Source: Talpa occidentalis (Eukaryota > Chordata > Mammalia > Eulipotyphla > Talpidae). From it: a stretch of DNA of 64,000 bases. A model generated the notes under the pieces. It did not search any database and had not been told where the DNA came from. It saw only the letters and a program-made list of their open reading frames with translations. Position numbers and translations under genes: made by a program. This document shows positions 47,975-59,369 of the stretch, piece after piece. The number at the start of each line of letters is the position of its first letter. Within the stretch, counting starts at the first letter, position 1. Location: contig NW_023601322.1 of assembly GCF_014898055.3 (NCBI RefSeq), positions 75,172,740 to 75,236,739 of the forward strand, given 5' to 3'.

Positions 47975-48235
47975 TAGGCTGTGATTAGACAGGCAGTTTG
48001 GTCTTGTATAAGTAATGAAGGCTTTGGAGACAGATTTAAATTCCAAATTGCTTTCGTAAGATGGAAAAGTTACTAATCTCTGTCAATTTTACTTTGTTCA
48101 TCTATAAACTAGAAATATTAATACCTGCTTCAGGGCTGTTAGGCGAACTAAAGAGTATAATATATATGCAAAATGGCCTGTTGTTAAGTCCTCAATAGAT
48201 GTTACTTTCCCTTTCTTTATCATGGTTGGCTATTG
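47975..48235 (+). mobile_element. MIR, nearly full length
   Basis: GCAGTTTGGTCTTGTATAAG head, TTGGAGACAGATTTAAATTC, TTGTTCATCTATAAACTAG, ATACCTGCTTCAGGGCTGTT and CTCAATAGATGTTA follow MIR order. Ends 430 bp before the exon at 48670. Confidence 0.7.
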
Positions 48236-48669
48236 CCATACATTAAGACAACCCAAAGAATAACACATGAAGCATTTTGTTTTACTGTTGAGCAATTCAC
48301 TGAAATCATAACTGATTTTGCACTAGCTAAAATATATCTATAATTAGTTTGTAATGAGACTATGAATTATAATTGTTGAATGTGTAGGTGTATTTAGTCT
48401 TCATTTCTGGTAAGTGACTTTACTTAGAGGATATGTGTTTTATGTGAGCAAGAGAGTCTGTTTCCTGGAAGGAAACTGTGGTCTTCAGATCTTTATAATA
48501 ATGCACCTTTATCTTTTTTAACTCATGAGTAGTGTCTTACACACGTTCTTAAGGCAGATTTTTTGCAAGAAGTAAAGGAAGCATCCTTATGAACCTGTTA
48601 AGACTCCATAGACTATCAGTAACATGGAAAAATTGGATATTTAATCAGGAATGTGAACATGTGTTTCAG

Positions 48670-48813
48670 GTAGAGAATGCCAAAGATAACGAAGATAGTA
48701 TTCTGCAAAGAGAAATTCCTGCCAGACAGTCTCGACGAAGGTTTCGGAAAATTAACTGTAAAGGAGAGCGCCAAACCATTACTGATGATGTGGACATAAA
48801 CAACTATTTTTCT
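48670..48813 (+). CDS. RAPGEF6: RAPGEF6 coding exon (presumed exon 6)
   Basis: This 144-nt exon (48 codons, phase 0/0) lies between the acceptor ATGTGTTTCAG and the donor GTGAGT. It reads VENAKDNEDSILQREIPARQ, then a basic stretch SRRRFRKINCKGERQTITDD, then VDINNYFS. It links the first CNB-like segment to the next part of the protein. The cluster of Arg and Lys (S-R-R-R-F-R-K) is a visible feature. The last eight residues differ from human as I recall it (human ends in EVNSYLS). The next exon is not in the window, so the intron following is at least 15 kb. Confidence 0.93.
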
Positions 48814-49315
48814 GTGAGTATATTTTAGGAACATTATATGGAGCTCATATACAGTATCTTTAATTTACATATATATTAATAATACATAAATTTCTAAATT
48901 GATTTCTGTTTTTGAGTTTGATGGAAATATCTTACTAGTTGGAGTTTTGTTTTTGCTTAAATAATTTACCATATAGTTTTAGATGTATTTGTGGATTTTC
49001 TTGCCTTCTTATTGCCTAACTGTAGTATAGATTGGAGTCCTCTGAAAGAACTTGAGAGATGGTATCATTGAGCATTTCTTTTTGATACATTATAAGACAT
49101 ACAAAGAAACTTTGATTTGTGGGAACAGTGTTAGTTCAGAAACATGCAAGTGATAAAGGTATGTTTTCACATGCAAATAATGAGAAAGAAGTAGATGAAA
49201 TAATTTTTGTAATCCCAGAACAAAGATAAGCTGTTTCTTCAGAAGTTTTCAATTCTGCAATAGTAGATAACTGCATTTTAGAATGAAAAGTAGTTCAATC
49301 AAAAGTAATTGATCC

Positions 49316-49635
49316 GGGCCTCCCCGGTGGCGCAGCGGTTGAGCGCTGGGTTGCGAAGCTGCCCGCGGCCTCTGCGGCGCCGGTTCAATCCCCGGCTGCT
49401 CCCCGGCCACCAGAGGAGGGTCCCACATGGCGTGCAGACCTCTCCTGCCGCCCGCTGCTCCCCTCAGCAGTGTACTTCGGTCCTTCTGCCTGCTCTGCTC
49501 CCTGCTCTGGCTCTGGTGAATTCTCTCACCCTCCCGCGCTTCTGACTGTACCCAGTGCATGTATAAACAAAACAAACAAACAAACCAGCAAACAAATAAA
49601 TAAAGCATGCCTCTATAAAAAAAAAAAAAAAAAAA
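49316..49635 (+). mobile_element. T+ SINE, subfamily A1 with extended tail
   Basis: Perfect target duplication AAAAGTAATTGATCC (49301-49315 and 49636-49650). Tail ...AAATAAATAAAGCATGCCTC TAT then about 20 A, nearly identical to the copy at 47584. Confidence 0.95.
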
Positions 49636-49649
49636 AAAAGTAATTGATC

Positions 49650-51600
49650 CACCAAATATGAGAGCAGTTAGTTTCAAGACTGATTGTAGCAAAATTCCTG
49701 AAGGTTTGTTTAGTTCTTTGATTGTCAGAAAAAGAAATTTACTCATTCCATGTTTGGAATAAGAAAGTTCATTTAGGGAGTTGTTTATACTGGACTGTTA
49801 GATTTAAAGCAATTCTAAGGATTTAGTCACATTTGCTTTATTTCATTGAATCAGCACATTCTACTTCTGACAACAAACAATAATGTGAAATAGCCTTGAA
49901 TTTCTTTTTAACCACATCCTGAGCAACACAGGTTCATTTCCTGCTAGTATTAACTAATTTTGTTTTCCCCATAACTAATTAATTTAAGGTAATGGTTTTT
50001 CTTTCTGTACATGTAATACGTCTGTTTTTGAAATAATAAAATTTGATTAGTCCCACCACCCATTAATGTAACCATGGTGACATTTTGCATCTTCTTGAAT
50101 AAAGCTGTTTTTCAGCATATGGATAAATTGGTACACTTTTGGGCTAACTTTTAAAAATTTAATTGTATAAATTGATTTATACCTTATAAAACTTAAAATA
50201 TGTAGCCTGAATACCATTGAATGCTATTAAGAATTTTTTACATTCTTAATAGTATGATACTTCATTATAATAATTGCCGTAATTTATTTACTCAGTTACT
50301 GATGTTAGGTCAGTAGATTTTTTTAGGTTTTTGTTTTTTAAGAACAATGATGCTCTTATAAGGTTTTTTTTTTGGGGGGGGTCAGTTCTTTATTGTCATT
50401 TGTTCACATAATGTATACAACTTTGGGGTAACATTTTACACTCCATATATGCACATGTTTCATTCCTGCTCCACGAAACCGTCCATGCCAGTACTCTATT
50501 CCCCTTTGTTGAAATAGTTGCTAATTATCTTTGTGGTTGTAGATGCCTCATATCTTGATTTCCTTAGCAAAAATTGCAAAAAGTAGAATTGCAAAATTCA
50601 AGTTTGTTCAGTTAGACTATTTCATGCTCCTTGTGTGAGCTAGAGGGAAGATTTTGTGGTTTTTTTACTTTCTTATTCTAGTCTCAACTATATTGTGTTC
50701 ACTAATATTTTTGCTATCATGTCATGAAACCTAGTCAGATACCGTATTTTGTGATGATAGCTGTAACCTGTGTTCATGAGTAATTTACTTTTAGCTCTCA
50801 TGTAAGCCGAGATTGTCCTCTTGGGGATATACTGGTTTTCTGAGTGGAACAGAAAGAAAAGTAGGCACAGTGCTTGGGATTTTGTCCGTTTGATAATTTC
50901 AAGTGTGACATTTTTACATGTGAAAGCTTGTGTAACTTTAGGTGGTTATTCTGCTAAGTGCTCACAGGAATTGGGTGAACTAAGTTGATCTGATTTAGAC
51001 AAAACTGATTTATTAGCTGTGAGACTGGATAAGAAACGTATTTAAGGTCATGTTTCTTGCATTTGTTATTTCTTGAAGTAATAAGATACTGTATCCTAAA
51101 AGGGGTATATTGCAGGCAACTTAGAAAATACTGTAAGTATTAAGAGATTTCACTTTTATTTAACTATTATCACCAGTTATGTAAAACTTATGCATCTAGC
51201 CAAATTATTAATAGTACATATTGATAATTGGTCTGAGTAATAATGCTATATAGCAAAAATTCTATTTAATATTTGAGAAGGTATGATGTTGAGAGTTAGT
51301 ATTATGGATACTATAGAGGCCTTGTGCTACTATTAGAAAGATCAGGAGGAATCATTCCTTTAAATAGCCATTGAAAGATCAGGTTTGTTTTCATTTGCAA
51401 ACCAGTTATTTCATGCAAGGTCAAAATTCTTAAAATGTGTATAGAATATTTTGTTACTGTTTATCATTATTATTAGTACACAATCATCTGCTTTAAAGTT
51501 ATTTTCTAAAGAGATGATGCTCAGAACAGTTGAAAAAGGTAATTTATTCTTAGGAAATAGTCAATTATTATTATATACATTATATGAAGATGAGAATCAT
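49650..51600. other. Intron sequence, mostly unrecognised
   Basis: 50040-50340 has weak L1-like text; 50365-50560 begins with T- and G-runs, as if a reversed retroposed end. No supported gene. Confidence 0.35.
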
Positions 51601-51622
51601 AATCTTAATTTCATAATTTTTT

Positions 51623-51896
51623 TTTAAAGATTTATTTTTATTTATCTATACAAGCACTGGGTACAGTCAGAATTGCGGGAGGGTGAGAGAATTCACCAGA
51701 GCCAGAGCGGGGAGCAGAGCAGGCAGAAGGACCAAAGCACACTGCTGAGGGGAGCAGTGGGCGGCAGGAGAGGTCTGCGCACCATGTGGGACCCTCCTCC
51801 GGTGGCCGGGGAGCAGCTGGGGATCGAACCGGCGCTGCAGAGGCCGCGGGCAGCTTCTCAACCCAGCGCTCAACCGCTGCGCCACCGGGGAAGCCC
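51623..51896 (-). mobile_element. T+ SINE, subfamily A1
   Basis: Flanked by TTAATTTCATAATTTTTT on both sides (51605 and 51897). Near-consensus. Confidence 0.94.
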
Positions 51897-52584
51897 TTAA
51901 TTTCATAATTTTTTAATTGTGAAAAGAGCACTTTCACAACATTTTTGAAACTCCTTTGAGTATTGTTCTTTGAGCTTACTGCAAATTTAAATGTTTTTCT
52001 GAATATTCTATGATTTTTCAGAGCTTTGGTTTATGAGACAAGTATATTTGATATTTAGCTTCAACCACTGATGGGGTTGGGGGAAGGGAGTAGAGAAGTG
52101 CTGGAGGTTGGATCAATTGCAGATAGTCAATGATAATCATGACTATAATGAAGCCTTTATACAAACTCAAAAGGATTAAGATTTGGAAAGCCTCCAGGTT
52201 GGTGAACTTGTTTGGGAGAGAATGGCACATTCAGAGTGCATCAACTCAGTGTCCATCTCCTCATAGCTTGTCCCACGCATGTCTTCCATCTGCTGTTGCT
52301 GAGTTGTCCTTTCATACTAAACCATTTATTAAGTAAAATGTTTCTCTGAGTTATGTGAGTCACCATCAAATTAATTGCACCCAAGAAAGTGGCACTGAGG
52401 ATCTTTGATTTACATAGCTAGTCAGTCAAAAGTGCACTCAATTTGGACTTTCAACTGACATATGAAGTCCAAGCAAGCGTTCTTGGGAACCTCCATTCTG
52501 TAGCCAGTGGATCAGAAGCACCTGGGCTTAGGATTGGTATTTGAAGTGGAAGAGGTGTGATAGTCCTGTAGTATTGAACCATGA

Positions 52585-52589
<5 letters not shown>

Positions 52590-52624
<35 letters not shown>

Positions 52625-52639
52625 TTCGCCCCCCCCCCC
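52590..52639. repeat. (CT)n microsatellite plus poly(C)
   Basis: About 16 CT units followed by CCCTCTTCG and about ten C. Confidence 0.95.
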
Positions 52640-52913
52640 AAATAGTACGATGGGTAATTAAGCCAAGTGAAAATAATCTAGCATTTAGATGAGGCATCTG
52701 TCTGAATCCTCCTTTCACTAACTATGTGATTGGGCCATTTCGTTTAAACCCTTTGTTTAGTTCTTTTTTTGTTTGGTTTCTTTACCTCTCAAAATAAGTG
52801 TGGTATTGTCCGGTCTACCTGTCATGGGATGGTTGCTGAAGTTCTTGTAACATGTTTGCACATTCATAATCTAATCAGTCACTTATATCTATAGAGTCTT
52901 CCTCTCAAATGTT

Positions 52914-53000
52914 TCAAAATTTATGCCCTCCACTCAGCTTCCCCATCTCACTGTCTTAGTATTCTCTGCTATTCTTTCTACAACTATTATAATAGTATCT
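52914..53000. repeat. 86-bp segment, first copy
   Basis: Starts AAAATTTATGCCCTCCACTC and ends TAATAGTATCTT. A second copy lies at 55731-56234, split by two SINEs. By eye, 5 mismatches in 86. Confidence 0.85.
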
Positions 53001-53269
53001 TCCACACTTCCCCAGCCAGCTGTCACTGTAAAAAGCAGTATTTATTTTTTCATATCAAGAGATTGGAGAAAAGCTTTTAATTGATGAGTTTTGTATAATT
53101 TCTTTATTCAGAAGTATCTGCTTAATCACTTTATTCAATTTTAAGGTTTGCTTTTCTCTACTGTCTGGTTTCCCTACTGCTAGCCCTGTTCCCTTCATCC
53201 CCAACCCCCTGCCACCAACTAGTCCTCTCATTTCTGTCAGTCCTAAATGAAGCTCAAAAATACCACTTT

Positions 53270-53537
53270 GTGGGGGGGCCTCCTCTGGTGGCACAGCAGT
53301 TGAGCGCTGGGCTGCGAAGCTGCCTGTAGCCTCTGCAGCGCCAGTTCGATCCCCGGCCGCCGGCGAGGATCCCACATGGCGTGCAGACCTCCCCTGCCGC
53401 GCCCGCTGCTCCCCTCAGCAGTGTATTTCGTCAGTCTGCCTGTTCTGTTCCCCACTCTATCTTTGGTGAATTTTCTCACCCTCCCGCACTTCTGACTGTA
53501 CCCAGTGCTTATATAAATAAATAAATAAATCTTTTTT
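53270..53537 (+). mobile_element. T+ SINE, subfamily A2
   Basis: Flanked by AAAAATACCACTTT on both sides (53256 and 53538). Full head and tail. Confidence 0.94.
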
Positions 53538-53873
53538 AAAAATACCACTTTTTTTCAAGTTCTTAAATATTTTCATGGCCTACTATCATCTGTGAGAAAT
53601 TCCAGTGGATCTTCATAGTCTACATCAGTCCTAATATTACTCTGTGCAGGAATGGAAATATTTTAGATCAGTGCTTTAAAAATTGGTAGTAAATAATCAC
53701 AGTGACTACTGATCACTTAAAATGTGGTTATGATGACAAAGGATTTTAATTTCAAACTTTAATTTTAAATAACTTACATGTAGGTCACCATATGTGATTA
53801 GTAGCTACCATATTGGACAGTTCACATCTGCAATTTGTCTTTCTTTTATGTAAGTTTAAAGTGTATATAATTT

Positions 53874-53901
53874 TGTGTGTGTGTGTGTGTGTATATATAT
53901 T
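53874..53901. repeat. Short (GT)n and (TA)n run
   Basis: About nine GT units running into TATATATAT. Confidence 0.9.
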
Positions 53902-54366
53902 GCAAAATGATTGCCACAGTAAGATTCATTAACACACTCATCTCACATAGTTATAGATGTGTGTATTGTAGAAATCATGTCTATATATTTATCATATATA
54001 TACTGTTTTTACTTAGAATGCCCTCTAGTCTTTGTCTTGGCAAAATTCTGATCATTTTCAAGACTCAGTTCCATTCATTACATATCATTCCATTGGAGGA
54101 CAGCAAAATTTGCCCTTGGAAAGGATTAGATCCACATCTACATTCCTGTAATATCCTTGTATATACTTAAGAACATATTTATTCAAATATCTGCCTTTCC
54201 CATTTGAAAATATCTCTTCAGAACACATTGCCTATGAAATGGAATACAAGTACCTTTTTTTAAGTCCACTTGTTTAGATTCCTGTGTAATATTGAGCAAG
54301 TTGTGTGATCTTTTAAAATCTGTTCATATATATAACTCATACATTTGCAAAAGAATTAAATGAGAG

Positions 54367-54705
54367 AACAAAGTTGACCATATCCATAGGTTCCACATCC
54401 AAGGATTCAACCTACTTAAGATTGAAAATACATACTATGTAATTAGGCTTTTGATGGATGTATCTGTACTAAGAACATGTACAGACTTTTTTTTTCCCTT
54501 GTTCTCATTCTTTTCTTTTAGTATAACAACTATTTACGTAGCATTTACATTGTATTACGTATTATTAGTGATCCAGATGTGATTTCAAGTCTTTGGGAGG
54601 ATGTGTACAGGTTATATACAAATACTATGCCATCTTATATGAAACATCAACATCAGGAGCTTTTGGTATTCCTTAGGGTCCTGGAGCCAGATACCAAGGG
54701 GTCAA
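54367..54705. mobile_element. MER2-like Tigger (pogo-type) MITE
   Basis: GACCATATCCATAGGTTCCA, AGGATTCAACC, GAACATGTACAGAC with a T-run, TATAACAACTATTTACGTAG, GCATTTACATTGTATTACG and CTGGAGCCAGATACCAAGG follow the whole MER2 pattern from one end to the other. Non-autonomous, cut-and-paste; no transposase frame. Confidence 0.75.
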
Positions 54706-55138
54706 TATATATGTCAAAGGCTTTTCCTAGTATGTGGTGCAGCTTTTGTTCCTGTTATAAATGCTCAGAAAACTCTGCTACGGTTGCTTACAAAATTTTT
54801 TCCCTTTTCTGTTCTATACATGGTTATAAAACGTTTTTACTAAAATATCTAAGTATAGTAAGATAAAGTAAGTAAAGTATGGTAAGATAACTAGAAATTA
54901 GTAAGCTAAAGAATTAGAACAAAGGAAAAATAAAGGTAGGAGAATAAAATAAACATCTCTGAAGTTAGAACCAACGCTCACCCAACTACTGCAGTCAATA
55001 CCTTACCTCTCAAGTTTTTTGTAGCATACACTCATAACAGCTCACGTGGAACAAGGTAATGTCTTTGTCCTACCTTACACAATAAAGTCATCAAAAAATG
55101 TATTTGAAAATCGAACAGTAAAGCAACTTTACTATATA

Positions 55139-55445
55139 TTTTTTTTTTTTTAATTTTTTTTTTGTTTTATTTATTTATTTATTTGTTTGTTTGTTTATAC
55201 ATGCACTGGGTACAGTCAGAAGCGCGGGAGGGTGAGAGAATTCACCAGAGCCAGAGCGGGGAGCAGAGCAGGCAGAAGGACCGAAGTACACTGCTGAGGG
55301 GAGCAGTGGGCGGCAGGAGAGGTCTGCGCGCCATGTGGGACCCTCCTCCAGTGGCCGGGGAGCAGCCGGGGATCGAACCAGCGCCGCAGAGGCGGCGGGC
55401 AGCTTCGCAACCCAGCGCTCAACCGCTGTGCCACCGGGGAGGCCC
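55139..55445 (-). mobile_element. T+ SINE, subfamily A1, CATG tail
   Basis: Perfect 18-bp target duplication AAGCAACTTTACTATATA (55121 and 55446). Its tail has CATGTATAAACAAACAAAC like the extended-tail pair, but lacks GCATGCCTCTAT. Confidence 0.95.
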
Positions 55446-55744
55446 AAGCAACTTTACTATATACAGTGAGTTAATTGTCTGACAAAAACTGATGAACAGG
55501 TTTTAGAATGATCAATTTGAAGACCTTTGTAACAATAGTTAGCAAGGCCAGTAGTGTGGACCAAGTGTCTAAAAATGTAGGTTGTGCAATAGTCTCAAGA
55601 ACACGGGAAGAAAATAGTGGAGCTTCTGTTTACATCATTTTATATTTCTGGGGATTTTTGTATATATTTCATAATGAATGCAAAATATTTTTACTGGTAA
55701 TACATGTATTCATTTATAAATACATGTTTTAAAATTTATGCCCT

Positions 55745-56020
55745 GGGCCTCCCCGGTGGCGCAGAGGTTGAGTGCTGGGTTGCGAAGCTGACCGCAGCCT
55801 CTGCAGCGCCGGTTCGATCCCCGGCTGCTCCCCGGCCACCGGAGGAGGGTCCCTCATGGCGCACAGACCTCTCCTGCAGCCCGCTGCTCCCCTCAGCAGT
55901 GTACTTCGGTCCTTCTGCCTGCTCTGCTCCCCGCTCTGGCTCTGGTGAATTCTCTCACCTTCCTGTGCTTCTGACTGTACCCGGTGCTTATGTAAATAAA
56001 TAAATAAATCTTAAAAAAAA
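55745..56020 (+). mobile_element. T+ SINE, subfamily A1
   Basis: Inserted in the 86-bp segment; flanks AAAATTTATGCCCT and AAAAATTATGCCCT. Confidence 0.94.
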
Positions 56021-56075
56021 AAAAATTATGCCCTCCACTCAGCTTCCCCATCTCATTGTCTTAGTATTCACTGCT

Positions 56076-56192
56076 TTTTTTTTTTTTTTGGTGGAACCCT
56101 CACCCGTGGCCAGGGATTGAACCGGCGCGCTGCAGAGGCTATGGTCAGCCTTGCAACCCAGCGCTCAACCGTTGCGCCACCAGGGGAGGCCC
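56076..56192 (-). mobile_element. Head-only T+ SINE
   Basis: Only the tRNA-like head and the first ~20 bp after the B box are present (read on -: GGGCCTCCCC, A and B boxes, CACGGGTGAGGGTTCCACC), followed directly by poly(A). Flanked by TTCACTGCT on both sides (56067 and 56193), so it inserted in this form. Confidence 0.9.
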
Positions 56193-56234
56193 TTCACTGC
56201 TATTCTTTCTAGAACTGTTGTAATAGTATCTTAC

Positions 56235-57235
56235 ATCTGTTAGAAATGTAGGTTAAACTACTTTTGTTTTTTAAAGTTTCTGATAAAGCACAGCATAAAT
56301 CTTCTTAGATGCTGAAAAATATACTGGTTACCACAGGGTAATTGGGGGAGGAAGGAGTGGAGATAGGAGAAGGAAGTGGATAGGCCATTAGCATGGGAGT
56401 GTCAGTGGAGGGTAAGTGGAGCATGAGTACATATAAGAGGTATGAAAATGTACTCCCAAAGTTAGATAAGTAAATTAATAACAAATTTAAAAATTTTTTC
56501 AGGTTTAGGAGATTTGACTATTCATTTTTTTCAATTAAAAATTTAAGATTACATGGTGTAATTCCCTCCTTATTTATCTCCACTCTTTAAGCCTTCTGCC
56601 CTCATTATTTTGTTGGCGATTTATTCCTTTGGTCCTTCTCTCCTTCAGGTTCTTTTAGGCTTCTTTAGCTAATGTAATTCTATCTTTTGAAAAATCAGTT
56701 TGAATTTTAACTTGCCATTTGCTTCTTTTATCCTGTGGCCCCCTACAGTGTCCTCTTAACAAAGGTCTGCTCACCTTCCAAGGCTGTATCTGTGGCTAAT
56801 CCTTTCCCTGGCATTTTCTATTCATAGAGTACACTTCTCATTTTCCCATAAGATGTTAAACATAATTATATGTAGTGTGCTCATCATTCTTCTTTGTTTT
56901 GAATATAACAAAACAAAATTACCAACCTATTTAAAAATCACTTAAAATTGTCTATTTTTTATATAAATTTGAGTGCTGTCTTTTAAATAACCTAAAAAAA
57001 GGAACATTTTCACATGTAGTAAATTGAATTTTAAATAATGGGGTGTGTATATACATAGATTTATACACACATGCATATACACACACACACTCTTATATGT
57101 ATATATCTATAAAGTTAAATTGAAAAATAAAGCCAAAACCATTAAGGGGGGAAGCATCTTGGTTTCACCAATGTAAAATAGCAAGTATTTATCTTGAAAT
57201 GAATCTCTACAATATCAGTCAACATTCATGTTCAA
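56235..57235. other. Intron sequence, nothing recognised
   Basis: AT-rich, with short (AC)n and (TA)n runs at 57060-57110. No gene. Confidence 0.4.
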
Positions 57236-57236
57236 T

Positions 57237-58060
57237 CATTTTTATTTTATGTTTTAATTGAGGAAACATTTTGGTTTACAGCACTGTATATGATCTAGAA
57301 GAATAGGGTCATACCTTTCCTGATGTATGTCACTGTACCACATCCATTATAAAAGCACCAGTAGTCCTTCACCATAGACCATACACATACCCACACTTTA
57401 TTCCAGACCTCACCCTCTTCCCTTCTCTTCTAATAGCCTCTATTCTGCAGTCATCATTTGGTTTTGGCTTTAGTTTTGTACTTTGTTTTGTTTCTCTGTT
57501 GTATGTATATGAGTGATATCATCTGGTATTTTTCTTTCCCTTTTTTTCATAGTTCCATCCATGTTGTTGCGAATAGAAGCATTTATTCTTTTTTTTATAG
57601 CTGGTAGTCTGTTATGTATGTACACTGCTCTGTTGATTGGCATTTAGGTTGTTTCATAACTCAGCTATTGTAAATAGTACTGCAGTGAACATAGCAGCTA
57701 TCTCCTATGTTAGTAGGAGTCTCCAGATAGATACCTAGGAGTAGAATTGCTGGATCATATGGTAGATCTATTTTTAATATTTTGAGCAACCTTTATACTG
57801 TTTCCATAGGGACTGCACAGATCTACTTTCCCACCAAAAATGTAGGAGGGTTTTGTTTTCTCCACAGCCTCACCAACATTTGTTGTTTCTGTTTTATTTA
57901 TTTAATTTTATATATGGTCCATTCTCATGGAGTGAAGGGGTATCTCACTGTGGTTTTGATTTGCATTTCCCTAATGATAAGTGTATAACTTTTTCATGTG
58001 CCTGTTGACCATTTGTGTGGCTTCTGTGGAGTGTCTGTTTAGCTGTTCTGCCCATTTTTG
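57237..58060 (-). mobile_element. Old L1 3' end, antisense
   Basis: Antisense 3' UTR and ORF2 end (GATACCTAGGAGTAGAATTG, TTTGATTTGCATTTCCCTAA, CTGTTCTGCCCATTTTTG). It overlaps in content with the opposite-strand L1 at 58075-58608. Confidence 0.7.
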
Positions 58061-58074
58061 TTAAATGATGTATG

Positions 58075-58608
58075 ATACGCAAATATTTTATCAAATTCAG
58101 AATATTTGCATACCATACAACTGGTAAGAGACTGATATCAAAGGTAACTCAACAAAAATAAATCAAACAACCCAGTCAAGAAATGCAGCAAGGCTAAAGA
58201 GACACTTCTCCAAAAAAGACATGCAAGTGTGGCTACTTGCCACTTAGTATATGAAAAAATGTTCAACCTCACTTATCAAGGAAATGCAAATCAAAAATAC
58301 AATGAGAAGCCACCTCATACCTATGAGAATGCCTATATTAGAAAAACCAAAACCAGTAAGCGGTGGCGAGGATGTGGTGAAAAAGGAACCCTCTTACACT
58401 GCTGGTGGGAATGTAAACTGGCCCAAACACTATGGAAAGCTGTGTGGAGGATCCTCAAAATACTAAAAATGGATCTACTATATAACTCAGCAATTCAGCT
58501 CCTAGGAATCTGCCCAAAGGACACACACACAAAAAAAAACTTATTTGAAAGGAAACCTGCACTACTATGTTTATTGCAGCACTATTTACAGTAGCCAAGA
58601 TATGAAAC
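58075..58608 (+). mobile_element. Old L1 ORF2 end, sense
   Basis: Sense ORF2 with a recognisable frame ([20 protein letters not shown], then LAQTLWKAVWRILKILKMDL) but broken by stops. A SINE follows at once. Together with 57237-58060 it forms a head-to-head opposed L1 pair. Confidence 0.75.
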
Positions 58609-58610
58609 AG

Positions 58611-58815
58611 GGCCTCCCTGGTGGGGCAAGGAGTTAAACACAGCACTGTGAAGCTGTCTGCAGCCTCTGCAGCACAAGTTCGATCTCCAGCCGGCCAGGG
58701 AGCTACCTACCTGGTGCAGCAGACCTCTCCTGCCTGACCCGCCACTCCCCTCAGCAGTCAGCCCGCACCTCTGGCCTATACCCCAGTTCATGTATTCATG
58801 AGTAAATAAATCTTT
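58611..58815 (+). mobile_element. T+ SINE, subfamily B, internal deletion
   Basis: Missing about 60 bp between AGCAGTCAGCC and GCACCTCTGGCC. Tail AGTAAATAAATC joins the next SINE's tail. Confidence 0.88.
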
Positions 58816-59070
58816 TTTTTTTTTTTAAGATTTATTTATTTTTATACAAGAATCAGGGTAGAGGCCAGATGTGCAGGAGGGTGAGAGGATTCACCAGAGA
58901 CAGAGCAGGGAACAGAACAGGCAGACTGACGAAATACACTGCTGAGGGGGGCAGCCGGTGAGACAGGAGAGGTCTGCTTTGCCATGTGGGATTCTCGCCA
59001 GCTGGGATCAAACCCTCACTGCAGAGGCTATGGACAGCTTCACAGTGTGGCGCTCAACCACCTGCACAAT
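58816..59070 (-). mobile_element. T+ SINE, subfamily B
   Basis: Tail-to-tail with the previous copy. The head is damaged at its end (CCACCTGCACAATATC). Confidence 0.88.
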
Positions 59071-59369
59071 ATCAGTGTAGCTGTATGAGGTGATTGTTAG
59101 CACCAGATTACTTAACCACCTTTATGTTGGTACACTGAGTAATGCCTAAATTGCTCCACTTGACCTTGAATGTTTCATCTTCAGGCTTTTAGCAAACTGT
59201 GTTTGCTTTATTGGATGCTGTGTGTGTCTTAGGATCAAAGCATTCCTGCAGTAAGATAACAGGATTCTACCCTCTGACCTGCTTATAAGAATATAGAGGA
59301 CTTTGGTCCAAATCCGTGATTGCTGAGATCTCCTTATGGAGCAGATCCTGATCAAATTAAATCTCATTT

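Larger units (their letters stand above)
55731..56234. repeat. 86-bp segment, second copy, split by two SINEs
   Basis: Pieces 55731-55744, 56022-56075 and 56193-56234 join (after removing SINEs and their target duplicates) to match 52914-53000. Confidence 0.85.

Noticed and set aside
47574..47977. Overlapping Arg/Gly/Pro-rich frames of 113-118 codons
   Set aside because: SINE A1 sequence; the same peptides recur at every A1 copy.
49249..49746. 165-codon open frame on -
   Set aside because: SINE A1 plus poly(T) tail; no host protein.
58229..58594. Possible zinc-finger-like protein (CWWECK motif)
   Set aside because: This is the L1 ORF2 C-terminus, broken by stops.
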